Of a DNA stretch of 64,000 nt, positions 20,764-32,942 are shown one piece after another. Under the pieces are notes generated by a model. That model saw nothing but the letters and a program-made list of their open reading frames with translations. It was not told the origin of the DNA and searched no databases. The position numbers were made by a program, and so were the translations under genes. Within the stretch, counting starts at the first letter, position 1. Each line of letters begins with the position of its first letter. The stretch is from Trebouxia sp. TZW2008 (lineage: Eukaryota > Chlorophyta > Trebouxiophyceae > Trebouxiales > Trebouxiaceae), in NCBI GenBank assembly GCA_002118135.1, contig BDIU01000278.1:310-64309 (forward strand), in the 5' to 3' direction.

Positions 20764-23700
20764 ATGGGCAAAAGTAAGCGCTCGAATGGCTTTGCGACCG
20801 TTGCAAGCATGCGAGCCCAGACCAAAAAAGTTGCATTGCAGAGAAAGGATCGAGGAAACAGGGGTCTCAAGCGGGAGACACCGACGCAGCCAGCATCGCC
20901 AGCGCGACCACGTTGTCTTCTGTAGCTGACTTAGGCTTTGACGATAGCAGCAGTATCGATGATGATCCTTTTGAAGTCAGCATCGACTGCCTATACGAAA
21001 AGAGGTGCTCCTCATGTGCAACAATACAGCCTGCAGCACACAGCACTGTTGGCACTAGCAGGTCACACACAGCGTGTAACTCTGCAGGGCATCTACTCGC
21101 GAGCGGGGTCTGCAAAATCTGGTCAGTTTGCTTGCCAGATCTTTCAGCTATGAAGAAGCTCTAGTCAGGTACGAGCAGCGTAAACACGGACTTGCCACCA
21201 AACGGCACAGCCTCGACTCATCTCCCATATGTGTTGTTGCAGAAAAGAGACCTTGAGCTCCCTCATGCTAGGTCGTATCAGAAAAGGGAGTGCGCTTGAG
21301 GCATCTCTGGCATGCAGAGGCGTAGGTGAATCAAATAAGCCTCACATCATGTCTATAGCTATGTGCCTTTCATGAGAGCACAGCATAAGTAATTAGCGTA
21401 AGCTGCTTTGACACCAGCCTGTAAATGTGATTGTGAGATGTGAGCAATGCACATCAGCATCTTTTATATGCTTTCACATCATGTCGTGGCAATGAGCTCA
21501 TGGTTTGAGCAAACCAAAGGAGAAAAAAAAAACAGCCTGCTTTGACACCAGGCTGTAGCTGTGGACATGAGAACAGAGCAAAGCACGGATGTAGTGGTGT
21601 GTCCATCATTCTGACATGGGTTTTTTACTTTGCAGCATTGCTGGTGGTCACACTGGGAGCAGGAGGAGATGCTGAAAGGTAATCATGCAGAACCTCGATC
21701 CTGCTTTAGTCTATTTACTGGAAAAGCTGATTGCACAACATCTTGCTTTGACATGTGGATGAATGGCATGGAAACTAGTGCATATGCATTGTCGCTTGTG
21801 ACGAGCACCAACTGATGCAGTCACCTTTTTGTGCAGCAACTCCAATAGAATTGAATGCATCAGTGTTGTCAGCCTTTGCTTGAGGGGCCACTCAGTCACT
21901 GTCTGGGACAATTGATGCAGTCGATTCTCATGCATTTGAATTGCATTACACCTCCAGCAGACATGAGTGCACCTATTTTGTCAGATTATGCTTTGAGGGC
22001 ACTCATAGCCGTACATGCATTTGCTGCAAAGAATGTCATCAAGCTCCTCACGTACATTTTTTTTTTCCACTACGTGATCACTCTTGTGTAGTGACTTGTG
22101 TTTAGCACAATCATATGCAGCAGCAGAGCCTGACACCAAGGGGGCAATGTGCAGTCTGCAGCAAGATACACTGTCAGTATTTTTGAGCAACAAGACTGTC
22201 ATGGAGGATGTTTTGCACAATCCTAGAATAGTTGCCGAAGCATTCCTTGCAGCGTAGCAAAGCACTCAAAGTGTGTGCTGCGCTGATCAAGCATCAAGCA
22301 AGCTTCAGAATCTTGTGTGCAGTTTGCAGCAACCTTCGCAATCAGTGCTGGAGCAAGCAGCATGTCACGGCAACAGCATCTTGTTTGGGCTGAAATGATT
22401 GAACACTTGCAGTCACAACATTTGCAGCTAGCAATGATGCCTACAATGCTGTATGCAGTCTGCAGCAGGATGCGCAACCAGTGCTGGAGCAAGCAGCATG
22501 TCACGGGAAGGGCGTTTCTGTGAAGGCTGCAGCAATTGAGGCCCTTGCAGTCACCACTTTTGTAGCCTGCAATGACCCTGGAGTGGTAGACAAGTGCATG
22601 ACTGGGTTCGCCAACCTCTGGAAATCAGGTGACATTTCTGTCAAGGCTGCAGCAATTGAGGCCCTTGCGGTTACCACAGTTGTAGCCTGCAATGACCCTG
22701 AAGTGGTAGACAAGTGCATGGCTGGGTTTGCCAACCTATGGAAACCAGGTGAGCTGACTCTGAGCATACTTGTTTGAAGTCAGGGTCTTGACTCCCCTTG
22801 CACTTACCACATTTGTAGCCTGCAATGACCTTGAAGTGGTAGACAAGTGCATGACTGGGTTTGCCAACCTGTGGAAACCAGGTGAGCTGACTCTGAGCAT
22901 ACTTGTTTGAAGTCAGGATCTTCACTTCTCTTCCGACTACCACATTTGTAGCCTGCAAACACCCTGGAGTGGTAAACAAGTGCATGGCTGGGTTTGTCAA
23001 CCTGTGGAAACCAGGTGACTCTTCTGTGAAGGCTGCAGCAATCGAGACTCTTGCAATTACCACTTTTGTAGCCTGCAGTGAGCTGAAATGGTAGACAAGT
23101 GCATGACTGGGTTTGCCTGTGGAATCAGGCGAGCTTCTCTGTTTGATACCATATGGGTTCATGAGTTGGGTGTTCTGAGTCAGTGACTAAGTGAGCAAAC
23201 AAGGAATGACATGAGCGAGTGGTCTAGTAAAAGTGCATGGCTGGCTTTGCTGATTTGTGCAAATCAGGCGAGCACATCCAGTGTGCAAGATGCTGCGTTT
23301 CAGTGCTTGAGAAGCTGATTGATAATTGGCTGTTTCACATCTTTGATACCATCGTTGTTATGTTGTGCAACTGTTGTTACTGCCGTTATGCCTTCTGCTT
23401 GTTAGGGACAGAAACAATGTCCTGCGTGCGTCATCAGCAGGAGCTGTTGCAAAGACAGCCCAAGGTGTCCAGTGCCACCATTAGGGGCTGGGTAAGCCTA
23501 GTGACTAAACATGATTGTTACTCAACCCCATGACTACTGCAGGGCCAGCCAAGGTGTCAAGTGCTGCTATCAAGGCTTGGTCATTGTCAGAGACCCTGTG
23601 ACTAATATAGGCATCAGGAGGTGTTTCTTCTTACTAAGCCTTGCGACTAATGCAGGGCCAGCCAAAGTGTCCAGTGCTGCCATCAGGGGTTGGTCATTGT

Positions 23701-26266
23701 TACTAAGCACCCTGCCAGCATGGCGCATGACTACAAGCAGCGTCGAGGCATGGCTACAGGTGAGTCATTAAGCTGCTTGCATTTGAATTTGACACTACTT
23801 ACAGACAGTGAAGCAAACAGTCTTTTCAAGCAGCAATTAATGTTTTGCCAGACAATGTGATGTTATGCTGTTGGGCCAATTGTTTTGCAGCAAGGTCTGA
23901 AACAAGTATGTCATTGCATTTAAAGGCAAAGAATGCGAAACATTGCAAACACTTACGAGTGTGCCATCAGACATATGTATGTCAGGCAGCATGTACACAT
24001 AGGGTCAGCCACACCTGGCATCTATGCAAGAATGCGTAGCATGTTGAGGTGAGCCCTTCTTTGTGTACACGCATCAACCACAAAAGCAAGTTTGGCCATG
24101 AGCACCTGCAAGCCACAACACCACAGCATGAGCCGCACCATTTCTTGGAATTGGGCACATGCTGCTGTTCATGATGCAGGGATTAGCTAAGCAGCTTCAC
24201 AGTGAAGATGTAGAAGTGCGGGCAGCTGCCGGGGAGGCCATTGCTCTTCTTTACCATAGTTGTGGGATCTCTGACCTGGAATCCTGGCTGGAAGATCAGG
24301 AACAGTCAGATTCTGACTCATCACCTCCAGAATCCCCTTTGTACAACCCAAATCAGAACCCTCAGGGTCAACCCCACAGCCCCATCATCCAGCCCCCAGA
24401 AAATCAACACCCCTCAGCAACAGTGTCAACAGAACTCAAGGACGGAACTCAAGTCGAGTCACATGACTCAGCAGAAGCTGCCTCAGCGCTTGAGACTGCG
24501 TCTGAACCTCAGACAGCTGCCTCACACCAACAGTCACATCATCAACGCCTTCAGCAAATTGTTAATACCCAAGAGTTAAGCAGTCAGCCAGGCATAGTAT
24601 TTGATCAACATCAGTCAGAGCCACTCAAGTCAGCATCTGAATTGCAAGAATTAAGCAGTCAGCCTGGCACAGCGGCTGACCAGCGTCATGTACAGCAGTT
24701 TGAGTCAGCATCTGAATTGCAAGGACCAAGCAGTCAGCCCAGCACAGCAGTCGATCACTGTCGTTCAGACCAACTTCAGCCAGCTAGTCAGTCCTCACGG
24801 GATGATGCAGAAGGTAACGCAGAGCATGATCAAAGACTGCAGCTTAGCAAAGATCATCAGTTCCCCTCAGCTGCTGCTGATTCTGGTGAAGCAAATCAGC
24901 CGCAGCAACCCGCTCAGCATTCAAATCAGACTGTGCGTGATGATGGCATGACTAATGGTGTGAATCTGGCAGGAACAGAACCTGCTGGGCAGCTGCAGTG
25001 TCAGAATCAGGATCTGAATGCTGCTCAGCCTGGAGTGAGTCATGATGTCAGTTCCAGCCATAGTGCCTCTCTGCGTTCTGAACAGGCCAAAACACAGGTG
25101 GCTGAGGGAGAAAGTAGTCAGCGGCCAGCGAAGAGCAAGGGGGGGCCGCAGGCCAGGCGTCAGACAGAATCAAGGGACCCTAAGCAGCAGGCTGAAGCCA
25201 TTAGTAATGGCCTGGAAGACGTGGTTAGGCGCATGAAGGAGCTGGCGACTAACAGGGGAGATATGAGTAGGCGCAGCAGGAAGGACAGAGCTTCCATGCG
25301 ATCTACTTTCAGAGAGCTGTGCAACATTGTTGAGGTGAGTCATGTGCATCAACTAGCTTCAGTATCTTAGCATTTCAAGTACGTCACATATTGATGACTC
25401 AACGCCTGTGCTTGATTGCTTGTGACTATCAGGACAGCCTAGCAGCCAGCAGACCACAGCTTACAAGGATCCTAGCTGCTGTTAATTCCAGATGATCTCA
25501 ACTCACATGCAAAGGCATTGGATCATCTGTGTTTGGCGCCATGGGACGTCCATGAGTTTGCTTCATTTCCTGTGTGCTGATTGAGTGTGTCCTGCAGGAA
25601 GATGGGTCAGTAACGCAAATCAAGATCAAGCTTCAGCACAGTACTACTTTGACAATGGACACTGTGATGTTGACGTATGCTTATGATGACATATCATGGT
25701 GCTGATTGAGTGTGTCTTGCAGAAAGATGGATCAGTGACGCAAACTAAGATCAAGCTACAGCATGGCGATTCTCTGGTGGTAGACACATTGGTTGGCACC
25801 ATTCAGTTGAACTCCCTAAGGCGTCTGCTAGCAGAGGGTTTTCAGGCTCACTTGCAGTCCAATCCTCTTCTTCACCAAATTTTTGAATTTGAACCCAGGG
25901 AGGAAAGGCCTGAGAAGCTGAGTCCCTTGGAGAAGAGGATGTACAGGTCAGCCGATCAGTATGGATTATGATGTGTATACCACTTTGTTGGATCGTTGTG
26001 TTGAAGTACATGAGCCCACACGTGCTCGCTACATTGTAAATCTCAAGCAGCGTAAGCCCTTGTACTGAAACAGGGACTGATTGCAGTTTTGTGCATGACG
26101 CTTGGAAGCTGTGGTTGAGAAGTCTCTGCATTATGATACAGCAAATTTCATGTATGGTTGCAGGTCACCTGCATCAGCAGAAAGCAAAAGCCGCACACAG
26201 CAGCGTAACCATGACAGAGCCACTGCAAAAGCATACAAAGGAGCGATGATGAGTGAAGACTGGTAG
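20764..26266 (+). CDS. IFRD: Interferon-related developmental regulator (IFRD) family protein
   Basis: This is a plant-type IFRD protein, an ARM/HEAT-like regulator implicated in transcription and translation control in other eukaryotes. Ten exons close in phase to 709 aa: 20764-20773, 20842-21004, 21088-21168, 21243-21319, 21636-21678, 22459-22628, 23656-23759, 24180-25334, 25723-25946 and 26164-26266. The protein begins MGKKKGSRKQGSQAG, then has SIDCLYEKRASTRERGLQNL, KETLSSLMLGRIRKGS, AVTTFVACNDP, and AAGEAIALLY in the ARM-like half. Exon 8 carries a very long Gln/Ser-rich low-complexity stretch. The IFRD C-terminal block follows (RKDRASMRSTFRELCNIVE, IKLQHGDSLVVDTLVGTIQL, EGFQAHLQSNPLLHQIFEF) and the end reads KRMYRSPASAESKSRTQ. 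Exon 1 is only 10 nt. Intron 4 uses a GC donor (AGAG/gcgtag). Exon 6 can extend in frame through a 120-nt copy, giving 749 aa. Confidence 0.94.
22145..22458 (+). repeat. Two acceptor-side copies of the IFRD exon 6 start
   Basis: Copies begin at tgcagtctgcagcaagatac (about 22150) and tgcagtttgcagcaacc (about 22318). The true exon starts after tgcag at 22459 (TCTGCAGCAGGATGCGCAAC). The second decoy shares the text CAGTGCTGGAGCAAGCAGCA and beyond. Spacing is about 168 and 140 bp. Confidence 0.85.
22629..23270 (+). repeat. Five donor-side copies of the IFRD exon 6 end; first copy in frame
   Basis: After the donor at 22628/22629, the exon 6 end (AAIEALAVTTFVACNDP, then DKCMTGFANLWKS) is repeated with ends at 22748, 22881, 23014, 23128 and 23267. 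The intervals are 120, 133, 133, 114 and 139 bp. The first copy is exactly 120 bp, open, and has a better donor (CCAG/gtgagc), so splicing there adds 40 codons without changing frame. The last two have gc in place of gt at the donor. Confidence 0.93.
23450..23655 (+). repeat. Two acceptor-side copies of the IFRD exon 7 start
   Basis: Copies of GGCCAGCCAAAGTGTCCAG then TGCTGCCATCAGGGGTTGG appear near 23455 (as cagcccaaggtgtccag) and at 23544 (after tgcag). The real exon starts at 23656. Spacing is about 90-112 bp. Confidence 0.85.
25585..25660 (+). repeat. Acceptor-side copy of the IFRD exon 9 start
   Basis: The text ctgattgagtgtgtcctgcag and then GAAGATGGGTCAGTAACGC with AAGATCAAGCTTCAGCAC copies the intron end and first 50 nt of real exon 9 at 25723, 125 bp earlier. 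Confidence 0.9.
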
Positions 26267-27885
26267 AGCTATCAGCCTGAGACTTGAAAGCCACTTGGGC
26301 ACCAGAGTTTCTGTGATGCCACCCACACCTAAGCTGATCCGCGTGCTGCACAACTTTGCATAGAAGCTGGAACCATTTTAGCAGCAAAATGCAATATATG
26401 ACCTGTGACTGCTTGTTTGACACAGGGAGTTGATTTGGCCTGGATTTGAGCTTTCATCTGCTTTAACATTTCCTTGAAGGACAACAGAATTGCTTGTTAT
26501 GCATGCTGAAAAGCTGCTCAGCATGCACTTTGATTTGTTTTGGATCACACTGGGATTCTTGAGATACTCTTCACCAAGCCCCGTGTCAGGGTTGTTGAAT
26601 GAACAAGTTTGCAATAAACGCTTCATTGGATGAATGAAGCTGCTCTGAAGTTGACAGGATCATACATCTGAGCAGCCTCAGCAGTCAGCAGTTGGAACAT
26701 ACCCTCATCACAGTTGACACACAGGCTGACAACAAATGACATTTCGGCGACAAGCTTTGACTTGCACTTCGGCTGGTCTTGATTATCTGACATGCATCAA
26801 CTTTTGGATCATACTGCTGTCTGAAGATACAGCTGCACAGCAAGACTACAGAATGTACTCAAGCACCTAAGCAGCATCTGACTGGCGAGACAATTTTGGA
26901 ACAAGTAACCCAGGATCACAGCACTGCACAAAACCGGTTGCCAGCAATCGTCATTTCTTGTTCGCGAGCAGTAATAGTCTGCTACATTTGACATGCATAT
27001 GTCGTCAGGCGGCCCTGCTAAGTGAAAAATCTTCTGCCAGCCAACGCATTCTGCGTTGGTGCACTTGATCAATTACATGTGCAATGCGCAAGATGTCAGT
27101 CAAGGGAATACAAATGGACACCAGAGATGACCTGTAATGATGCCTAGGCACCCATTTGAGATTCTGACTTGATTCTACAATGTTGCAGTCAGACAAGAAG
27201 TTGCTGTCTTGACTATTCGTGTGCCACAAATGCTGCAATTTGGGCTGCAAGTCATTGCTGCACGAGCACAATTGCTATCCTGGCTGGTTCTGAACCACAC
27301 ATGCTGCGACTCAGGCTGCAAGTCATTGCAAACCGTCAACAGCAGGTGCTGCTGCACTGAGTAAGCTGATTGGCCGTTGTGTCAAGTCATGGGTAGACAA
27401 ATTGCAGAGCAGGCAGTAGGCTGGATCAAGTATGCCGTGTTGGCTGGTACATTGATCCCTTGACAATCTCGACCCTGACAATCACAGCGTGCTAACATGT
27501 GAAAGCATTGACTGTTGCACAAATGCAGCTCTATGACACACAGACATAACTTGACAAGCAGAAACTTGAAGCTGTCAAACAGCGTGATTTTCAGGTGCAG
27601 CTCACCATGAGATACAAGCATGACTTGACAAGTGGATTGCAGCAGTGAAGCAGCACAAGCTGCAGCAGCCCGCGTTTCATGGACAAGCACCGTCGATCGC
27701 AAGACTTTGAAAGGACAGACAAGCACTGGGAAAGATATGAGCACAGGTGGAGAAAGCAGAGACTGTTTAGAGGCCAGGTGTAAGACACACAAGAGCGCTC
27801 TCAAGGGCTGTTCAGCATAATCGCTACTAGCCTTGAAGTGCTGCTTGAGCAATACCTGATTATAGCGAGTTGTGGGTTCGTGTAC
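26267..27885. other. Intergenic region / 3' part of an unknown minus-strand gene
   Basis: This is the 3' flank of IFRD. Positions 27180-27350 contain three copies of a roughly 60-bp block (caggctgcaagtcattgc-type text), perhaps an acceptor-side array of an unrecognised exon. The minus frame 27382-27972 stays open and could contain further exons of the gene at 27886-28399, but I cannot support their borders. Confidence 0.4.
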
Positions 27886-28399
27886 CTTGCCAGCTCGCCC
27901 AAGCGTGAGCAGTCGAAATTCAGAGCTACTTAGCAGAGCAAGACCTGCGACGGAGTAAATCGTGTCTCTCAAACGGTATCCTGGGTGCAGCTAGCATGCA
28001 AGTCGCTTGCGCAAGCATATGTCCTTTGTGCTGCAACTCGAAAGCATCTTCGTGAATTGACGCGCTGTGACAAAGCTACTACCCTGGTACCAACCTCGCT
28101 CGTGGCAAGTGCGCTGAGTCACAAAAAGGAAGCAGCGGTTACAGTGAAGTCCACCGGTCTCTGGCGTGGCGAAAAATGATTGAACATGTGAACCCACGTG
28201 GGCGGTGCACATGACAAACGTAATCCATACGCTCAGCGTGGATGATCGTATTATCTTGCAATTGACCCACGTCTATGAACTGCGTGAATTGCGTGGACAG
28301 CTCCGGTGCGAGCTGAGGTATGTAGCGGGATGAGCGACTCCTTCCACGACCAATGCCCCCTTGTCCGTTGAACCGATACACATAGGCAGTTCGCTGCAT
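27886..28399 (-). CDS. Unknown protein, 5' exons only
   Basis: Two exons fit in phase: 28198-28399 (MQRTAYVYRFNGQGGIGRGR ... DNTIIHAERMDYVCHVHRP) and 27886-27980 (YRLRDTIYSVAGLALLSSSE ... LGRAGK). The junction is phase 1 (C/GA gives Arg), with donor CCAC/gtgggt and acceptor cccag. I do not recognise the family and could not find the 3' end. The gene lies head-to-head with the RUP-like gene (288 bp apart), and the coding-like stretch is CG-richer than introns. It could be real but short, or a longer gene whose later exons I failed to see. Confidence 0.45.
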
Positions 28400-28686
28400 T
28401 GCGGGGTTGGTGCGGACTGACCGTTGCGCTCAAAGTCGACTTTTGCTGCGACTTGGCTCCGGGAGAGCATCGTGGTTGTGAACGAAAGATGCCTGTTTGC
28501 TGGACACCTGGCACTCGTCGCTTGGCGTTCAGAACTGCCTAGGTAGGCAGCAACGCTTAGTCCTGCACACTAGCGTGATTTGCAATTGCCTCCGCAAGAA
28601 TTGACCGTCTTGCGAGCTCGGTTGACAAGTTCAAGCTTGTATGGTCCACTTTCGTGAGCGGTAACCTGAGCGTTGTTCATTGCAGA
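28400..28686. promoter_or_regulatory. Divergent promoter region, unknown gene (-) / RUP-like (+)
   Basis: This 287-bp head-to-head spacer is CG-rich compared with introns, like the other two divergent spacers in the window. Function is inferred from geometry. Confidence 0.4.
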
Positions 28687-31600
28687 ATGCCACTCACGGG
28701 AAACAAACGACGAAACAGCTCAGAAGCGACTTGCGATAGCAGCCACTGCGCTTTCTGCTTACAGCGGGCTCAAAGCGGAGCTACTTTTCATAGCCAGCAG
28801 AACAACGACAGCAGTTCTAGGCCGTCAAACGAATTCGAGAGCTGGTTGCAACAACAAACACTCAGCGCAGAGGCGCACGAAGATATCAGCCTTGACAAAA
28901 TAGGCCTACCGAGCAGCCAACTTGATAGTCCTCCCAGCAAACGCAATCGACCATCGCTTGACTTTGAGGAGGCGTCAAGCAGTGACAGCAGCGACCCCAA
29001 CAACTGCACGCTTCAGCCTGCCACAAACCCGAGACAGGCTGCGGAGCACATGATCAGACACTCTGATGGCACACCTTGGGAATGGCTGTCTGAATGGGCA
29101 GAGCGACCATTGCCAATGCCAGCAGGCTTCTCAGAAATTTGCAGCTTTCAGCACCTGTCCTCACAGCCTCGGCCAGCACAGCACACAGCTGACATTGTGT
29201 GTGGCGTTGAGTTCTCTCCTGATGGGCACTTGCTAGCATCAGCTGGAGTTGCCAAACAGGTACGGCTTTGATAAAGCTTGTCACACAACAGCTGCCGTAG
29301 TTGCAGCTCTGTACAGCATTGTTGAGAGGGCTCAGCGTGCACTTGACAGACAACTTACTAAGCATGATACAGCTGACTGCGACGCTACCATGCATGCACA
29401 CATCTGCGTTGCTGTAGACATCTTGTCTGCTGTTCTAATCTGCTTAGCGATTGCAAGCACCTCCTTTTCATGTTGCCAACGCGACTAGTCTCTCAAAGTA
29501 ACTTTGTTGCTGCAGGTTCGGCTGTACTCTTTGGCTGGGCAGCTGCACAGCTTGGATGCGCCTTTTTGCAATCAGCCGATCTTTTTACAACGGCTGCCCT
29601 CAAAACTGAGCTCATTGGCTTGGGATCACAACCAGCATGTGAGCTGTCCTTGCTCATTTGCCTTGATGAACAAGTAAACTTTGTAGCTCTGTGTTGCAGT
29701 GTGAGTCATGGTCTGCTCAAGAGATGCCATGTGTGTTTTTCAGAATCAAACGCTCCATGACCTGCCTCTTGCATTGCCTGACTTTAGGCTGGCTTTGTTG
29801 TGTGCAACTGTCTGGCTGTGTGCATTACCATTTTACAGGTCAGCCCAAATGCCTCAAAGTTACCCAAGCCAATTTTGCATGTGAGCAAAAGTTATTCTGT
29901 GTGCGCATCAGCGCTCTGTTAGGGATGCATGCATTGTTGCGGTCAAGGTTTTGTATGGCTGCAGCCTGCATGCTCTAGACAGAACTGCTGCAGGGCATTT
30001 CAAGGATCCTAGGCCCATGGCAGCTCTATGTCATGCACATGAAGGCTGGTGCTGATCTGGAAAAATTGTCTTGCAGGGGGTTGTGACAGTGGGTGACTAC
30101 GACGGTGTGGTGTCACAAATGCACCTGGAATCGGGGCATTTCATAGCTGATATAGATGACCATGGCGGCTCCAGGTCTGTGTTGTAGCTTTGCATGTGAT
30201 ACTGCAACTCCCTTTTCTGCATTGGTTGTGCATATGATGTTGCATTGCTCAGCTAGGCATCACATGCTCAGAGGATTCTAGTCAAGAAGAGGATATGCAT
30301 TCTTCCCATAGGGACAGGGATGTGTATAGGTCTGTTGCAAAACATGGCCTATACACAGCGGCAGCCCTATCACAGTGACCTTGTGCTGAGCAGAACTGCC
30401 CAAACCTCATGTCAACAGTAGAGCTGGTCCACCTATGCTGTGTGTGCTCTGCAATGCAGCAGCACCTGCTCATGTATGCTTTGCGCGTGCAGCAGAATTG
30501 CACCAACTTGCCAAGCTATGTTCTGCATGCTGTGCTTGAAGCTGTGGAGCTGCACCTGCTGGCTTGCGCTTTGCATGCTGTGCTTCAAGCTGTGAAGCTG
30601 TACCTGCTGACCTACAATTTGCATGCTGTGATTCAAGCTCTGGAGCTGCACTGGCTGATCTATGCTTTGCATGCTGTGTCCAAGGTCTGAACCATATCTG
30701 CTGACTCATGCTTTGCATGCTGTGCTTCAAGTGTTGAGTCACACCTGCTGACCTCTACTCTGCATGCAGCGCTGAACATCTGAACCACTTTTGCCGATCT
30801 ATGCTCTGCATGCTGTGCTTAAAATTTGAAACATGTCTGCTGACCGTGCTTTGCATGCTGTGCAGAGTTTGGAGTGTCAGGCATTCAAAAGCTCAGGCCG
30901 GCTTAGGCATGTCCACATCAGATGACGGCACAGCGCGAATCTGGTCTGGCTGCGGCCCCCACACACCAGTAGCAGTCATCAAACCGTCAACAACAGCCTC
31001 AATATGCGATGGGGCGTTCTGTGACTATGACAGAAACCTGATTGGACTGGCATCAGCCAACCACAATGCGTACGTCTACGACATGCGGCGGCTAGATGCT
31101 CCACTTCACGTGCTGACTGGCCATTCAAGAGCAGTCAGCTATGTGCGGTTTCTCAGTGGGCAGAGATTAGTCACAGCGTCTGTGGACGGTAGCTTAGCAT
31201 GCTGGGATTTGCCATTTCAAACGGAAGACGATGGGGACCAGGTAGTACCTGACTGGGATGGTAACTTCTCTGGTACAGCGTATCTGCGTAAGGCTGACCA
31301 GGCGCAGTCGTGGCGGCATTTCAGGGGACACCACAATTCGAAAAACTTTGTTGGGTTGACAGTCAGGCCGGAGGATGGTCTCATGGCCACCGGCTCCGAA
31401 ACCAGCACAGTGTTTGCGTACAACACTCACTGGACGATGCCCTTGGCGCAGCAAGACTTAGCAGCATCGGTTTGCAGTCAATGGATGGATCCATTGCCAG
31501 ATTTGCCAGACGAAGGGGAGTTCTCATCTGCTTTACCTTTGCCCACGCGGCAGAAACAGTTTGTGAGTGCTGTGAACTTCATGCCTCGTGCATGTCAGGC

Positions 31601-31730
31601 AAATTTGCCTTTTGAGGGAGGCCCTATTTTGGCTGCAGCTATGTCTACTGGCGTGGTCAAATTGCTGACTATGAATTTGCTTGAAGAGCAGAAACCCTCT
31701 TTGTCTCAAAATTCCGGTGTCCAGGATTAG
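28687..31730 (+). CDS. RUP: COP1/SPA/RUP-family WD40 protein, RUP-like
   Basis: This is a WD40 beta-propeller of the COP1/SPA/RUP group, regulators of light and UV-B signalling. Four exons close in phase to 552 aa: 28687-29259, 29516-29638, 30077-30174 and 30866-31730. Residues 1-130 are Ser- and charge-rich with no RING finger (unlike COP1) and no kinase domain (unlike SPA), so RUP-like is the best label. TPWEWLSEWAERPLP leads into the propeller: GVEFSPDGHLLASAGVAKQV, LSSLAWD, VTVGDYDGVV, WSV ... SDDGTARIW, LIGLASANHNAYVYDMR, GHSRAVSYVRFLSGQRLVTA, and the group signature FRGHHNSKNFVGLTV with GSETSTVFAYN. The protein ends near VVKLLTMNL. An SPA-like protein with a lost N-terminus is the alternative. 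Confidence 0.9.
30470..30860 (+). repeat. Roughly 60-bp tandem array ending at the RUP exon 4 acceptor
   Basis: Six to seven units of catgctgtgcttcaagctgt followed by ggagctgcacctgctgacc and a tatgctttg block run up to the real acceptor ttgcatgctgtgcag at 30865. The exon part of the unit (AGTTTGGAGTG) is visible in decayed form as agctgtggagctg. Most units have lost the AG (tgtgctt in place of tgtgcag). Confidence 0.85.
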
Positions 31731-32942
31731 CAGAATTGTTTGGGAGATTGGTCATGGGCATTGACCTGAAGCTTTGTAGCAAATTTCATTCTGACGTGTT
31801 GGTATGGCCTTGTGAGAGCTACATATGCTCGTCGTAGCATATTTTCAAAACCAAATACGCTGCAATTCCTTTTCGTACTACAGCATTGTTTGTTATAGCA
31901 TTGGTGTTGCTGTCATTCTGGCATGTATATTGGTTGCTTTCTGTGTGACTCATTGTTTTGGCAGCTTTGTAAATTGCTTGTCCAGAGTAGACTTGCGCAC
32001 AGGCAGCGTTTTCTGATGTTGCAATAGCTGTTCAACATGATGCCATCTTTTGGTGCTCATGCCAAGATTCATTTTGAATGAACATGTGAACAATCCATAC
32101 ATTGCATTCATTGTGGCCCGCTCTTCAGTTGCTTTCCTTGTGCATCGCCTTGGACATTGCAGACCAATTTGGGCCACAGAAAGGCAGGAAAACTTGAACA
32201 TGACTGGATCCTCGCTGAATGTGATGCTGAGCAGTGTAGCTTATGTGCAAAGCATTGTTGCAAGGTCGCAATCTTTGGGTGGAAATCTGAAGGTGTCATG
32301 CATGGCCCATAATGTGTCTTACATGTCACAGTGCTAGGGCTGTCGGACATGCAACTGCATCCGTTCCGGTGCAGATTGCTGCGCATGATTCCAAGCTGCA
32401 TTGACCCTTACTCACGCTTGTCAGCCACAACAGTTGCAAATGCATTCAGCAATAAGCTGACTATGAATTCCTTTAAATGCCATCGATTTATGGTGACAAC
32501 ACCCAAGGCCATGGCACACAATCAATTGCAAATTGCAAGTTCAGGTTGGTCTGGCAGCAAGATTGCAGCAGGATCGCTCATCACAAGCCGTTCATTCACT
32601 GTGCAGTCACGCTTGAGCAACGTGCACCTTTGGGTTTGCACTGACTTGTTGACATGCAGCCACAAGGAGTGATTGGCTCCTCATCCCTTGATCGACTGAA
32701 CAGAGCTTGTTTCTCTCCTCATGCTCTTCAGCACAACTCTTCTGAACCTCACAGCCCCATCACTGGTGACTAGCCTAGACTTAGCCAAATTGTGTTAGTT
32801 TCTCACTTGATGCTCAATTCTCGATGCTCCATCATTAGACTTCATGCTGATGTTGCTCTGTATGCCTTGTCAGTGCTATCAACCCCATCTGTTGCTCTTC
32901 ACCGCAGTATTTTGAAGCATTAGTTCATTTTGTCATCCCTAG
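31731..32942. other. 3' flanks of two convergent genes
   Basis: This is the spacer between the stop of the RUP-like gene (+) and the stop of gene H (-). I see no coding exon, RNA gene or clear repeat. Simple T-rich and A-rich stretches only. Confidence 0.5.

Noticed and set aside
21005..21087. Apparent frameshift in IFRD after LYEKR
   Set aside because: An 83-nt intron with GT-AG ends restores the conserved reading YEKRASTRERGLQNL, so no frameshift is needed.
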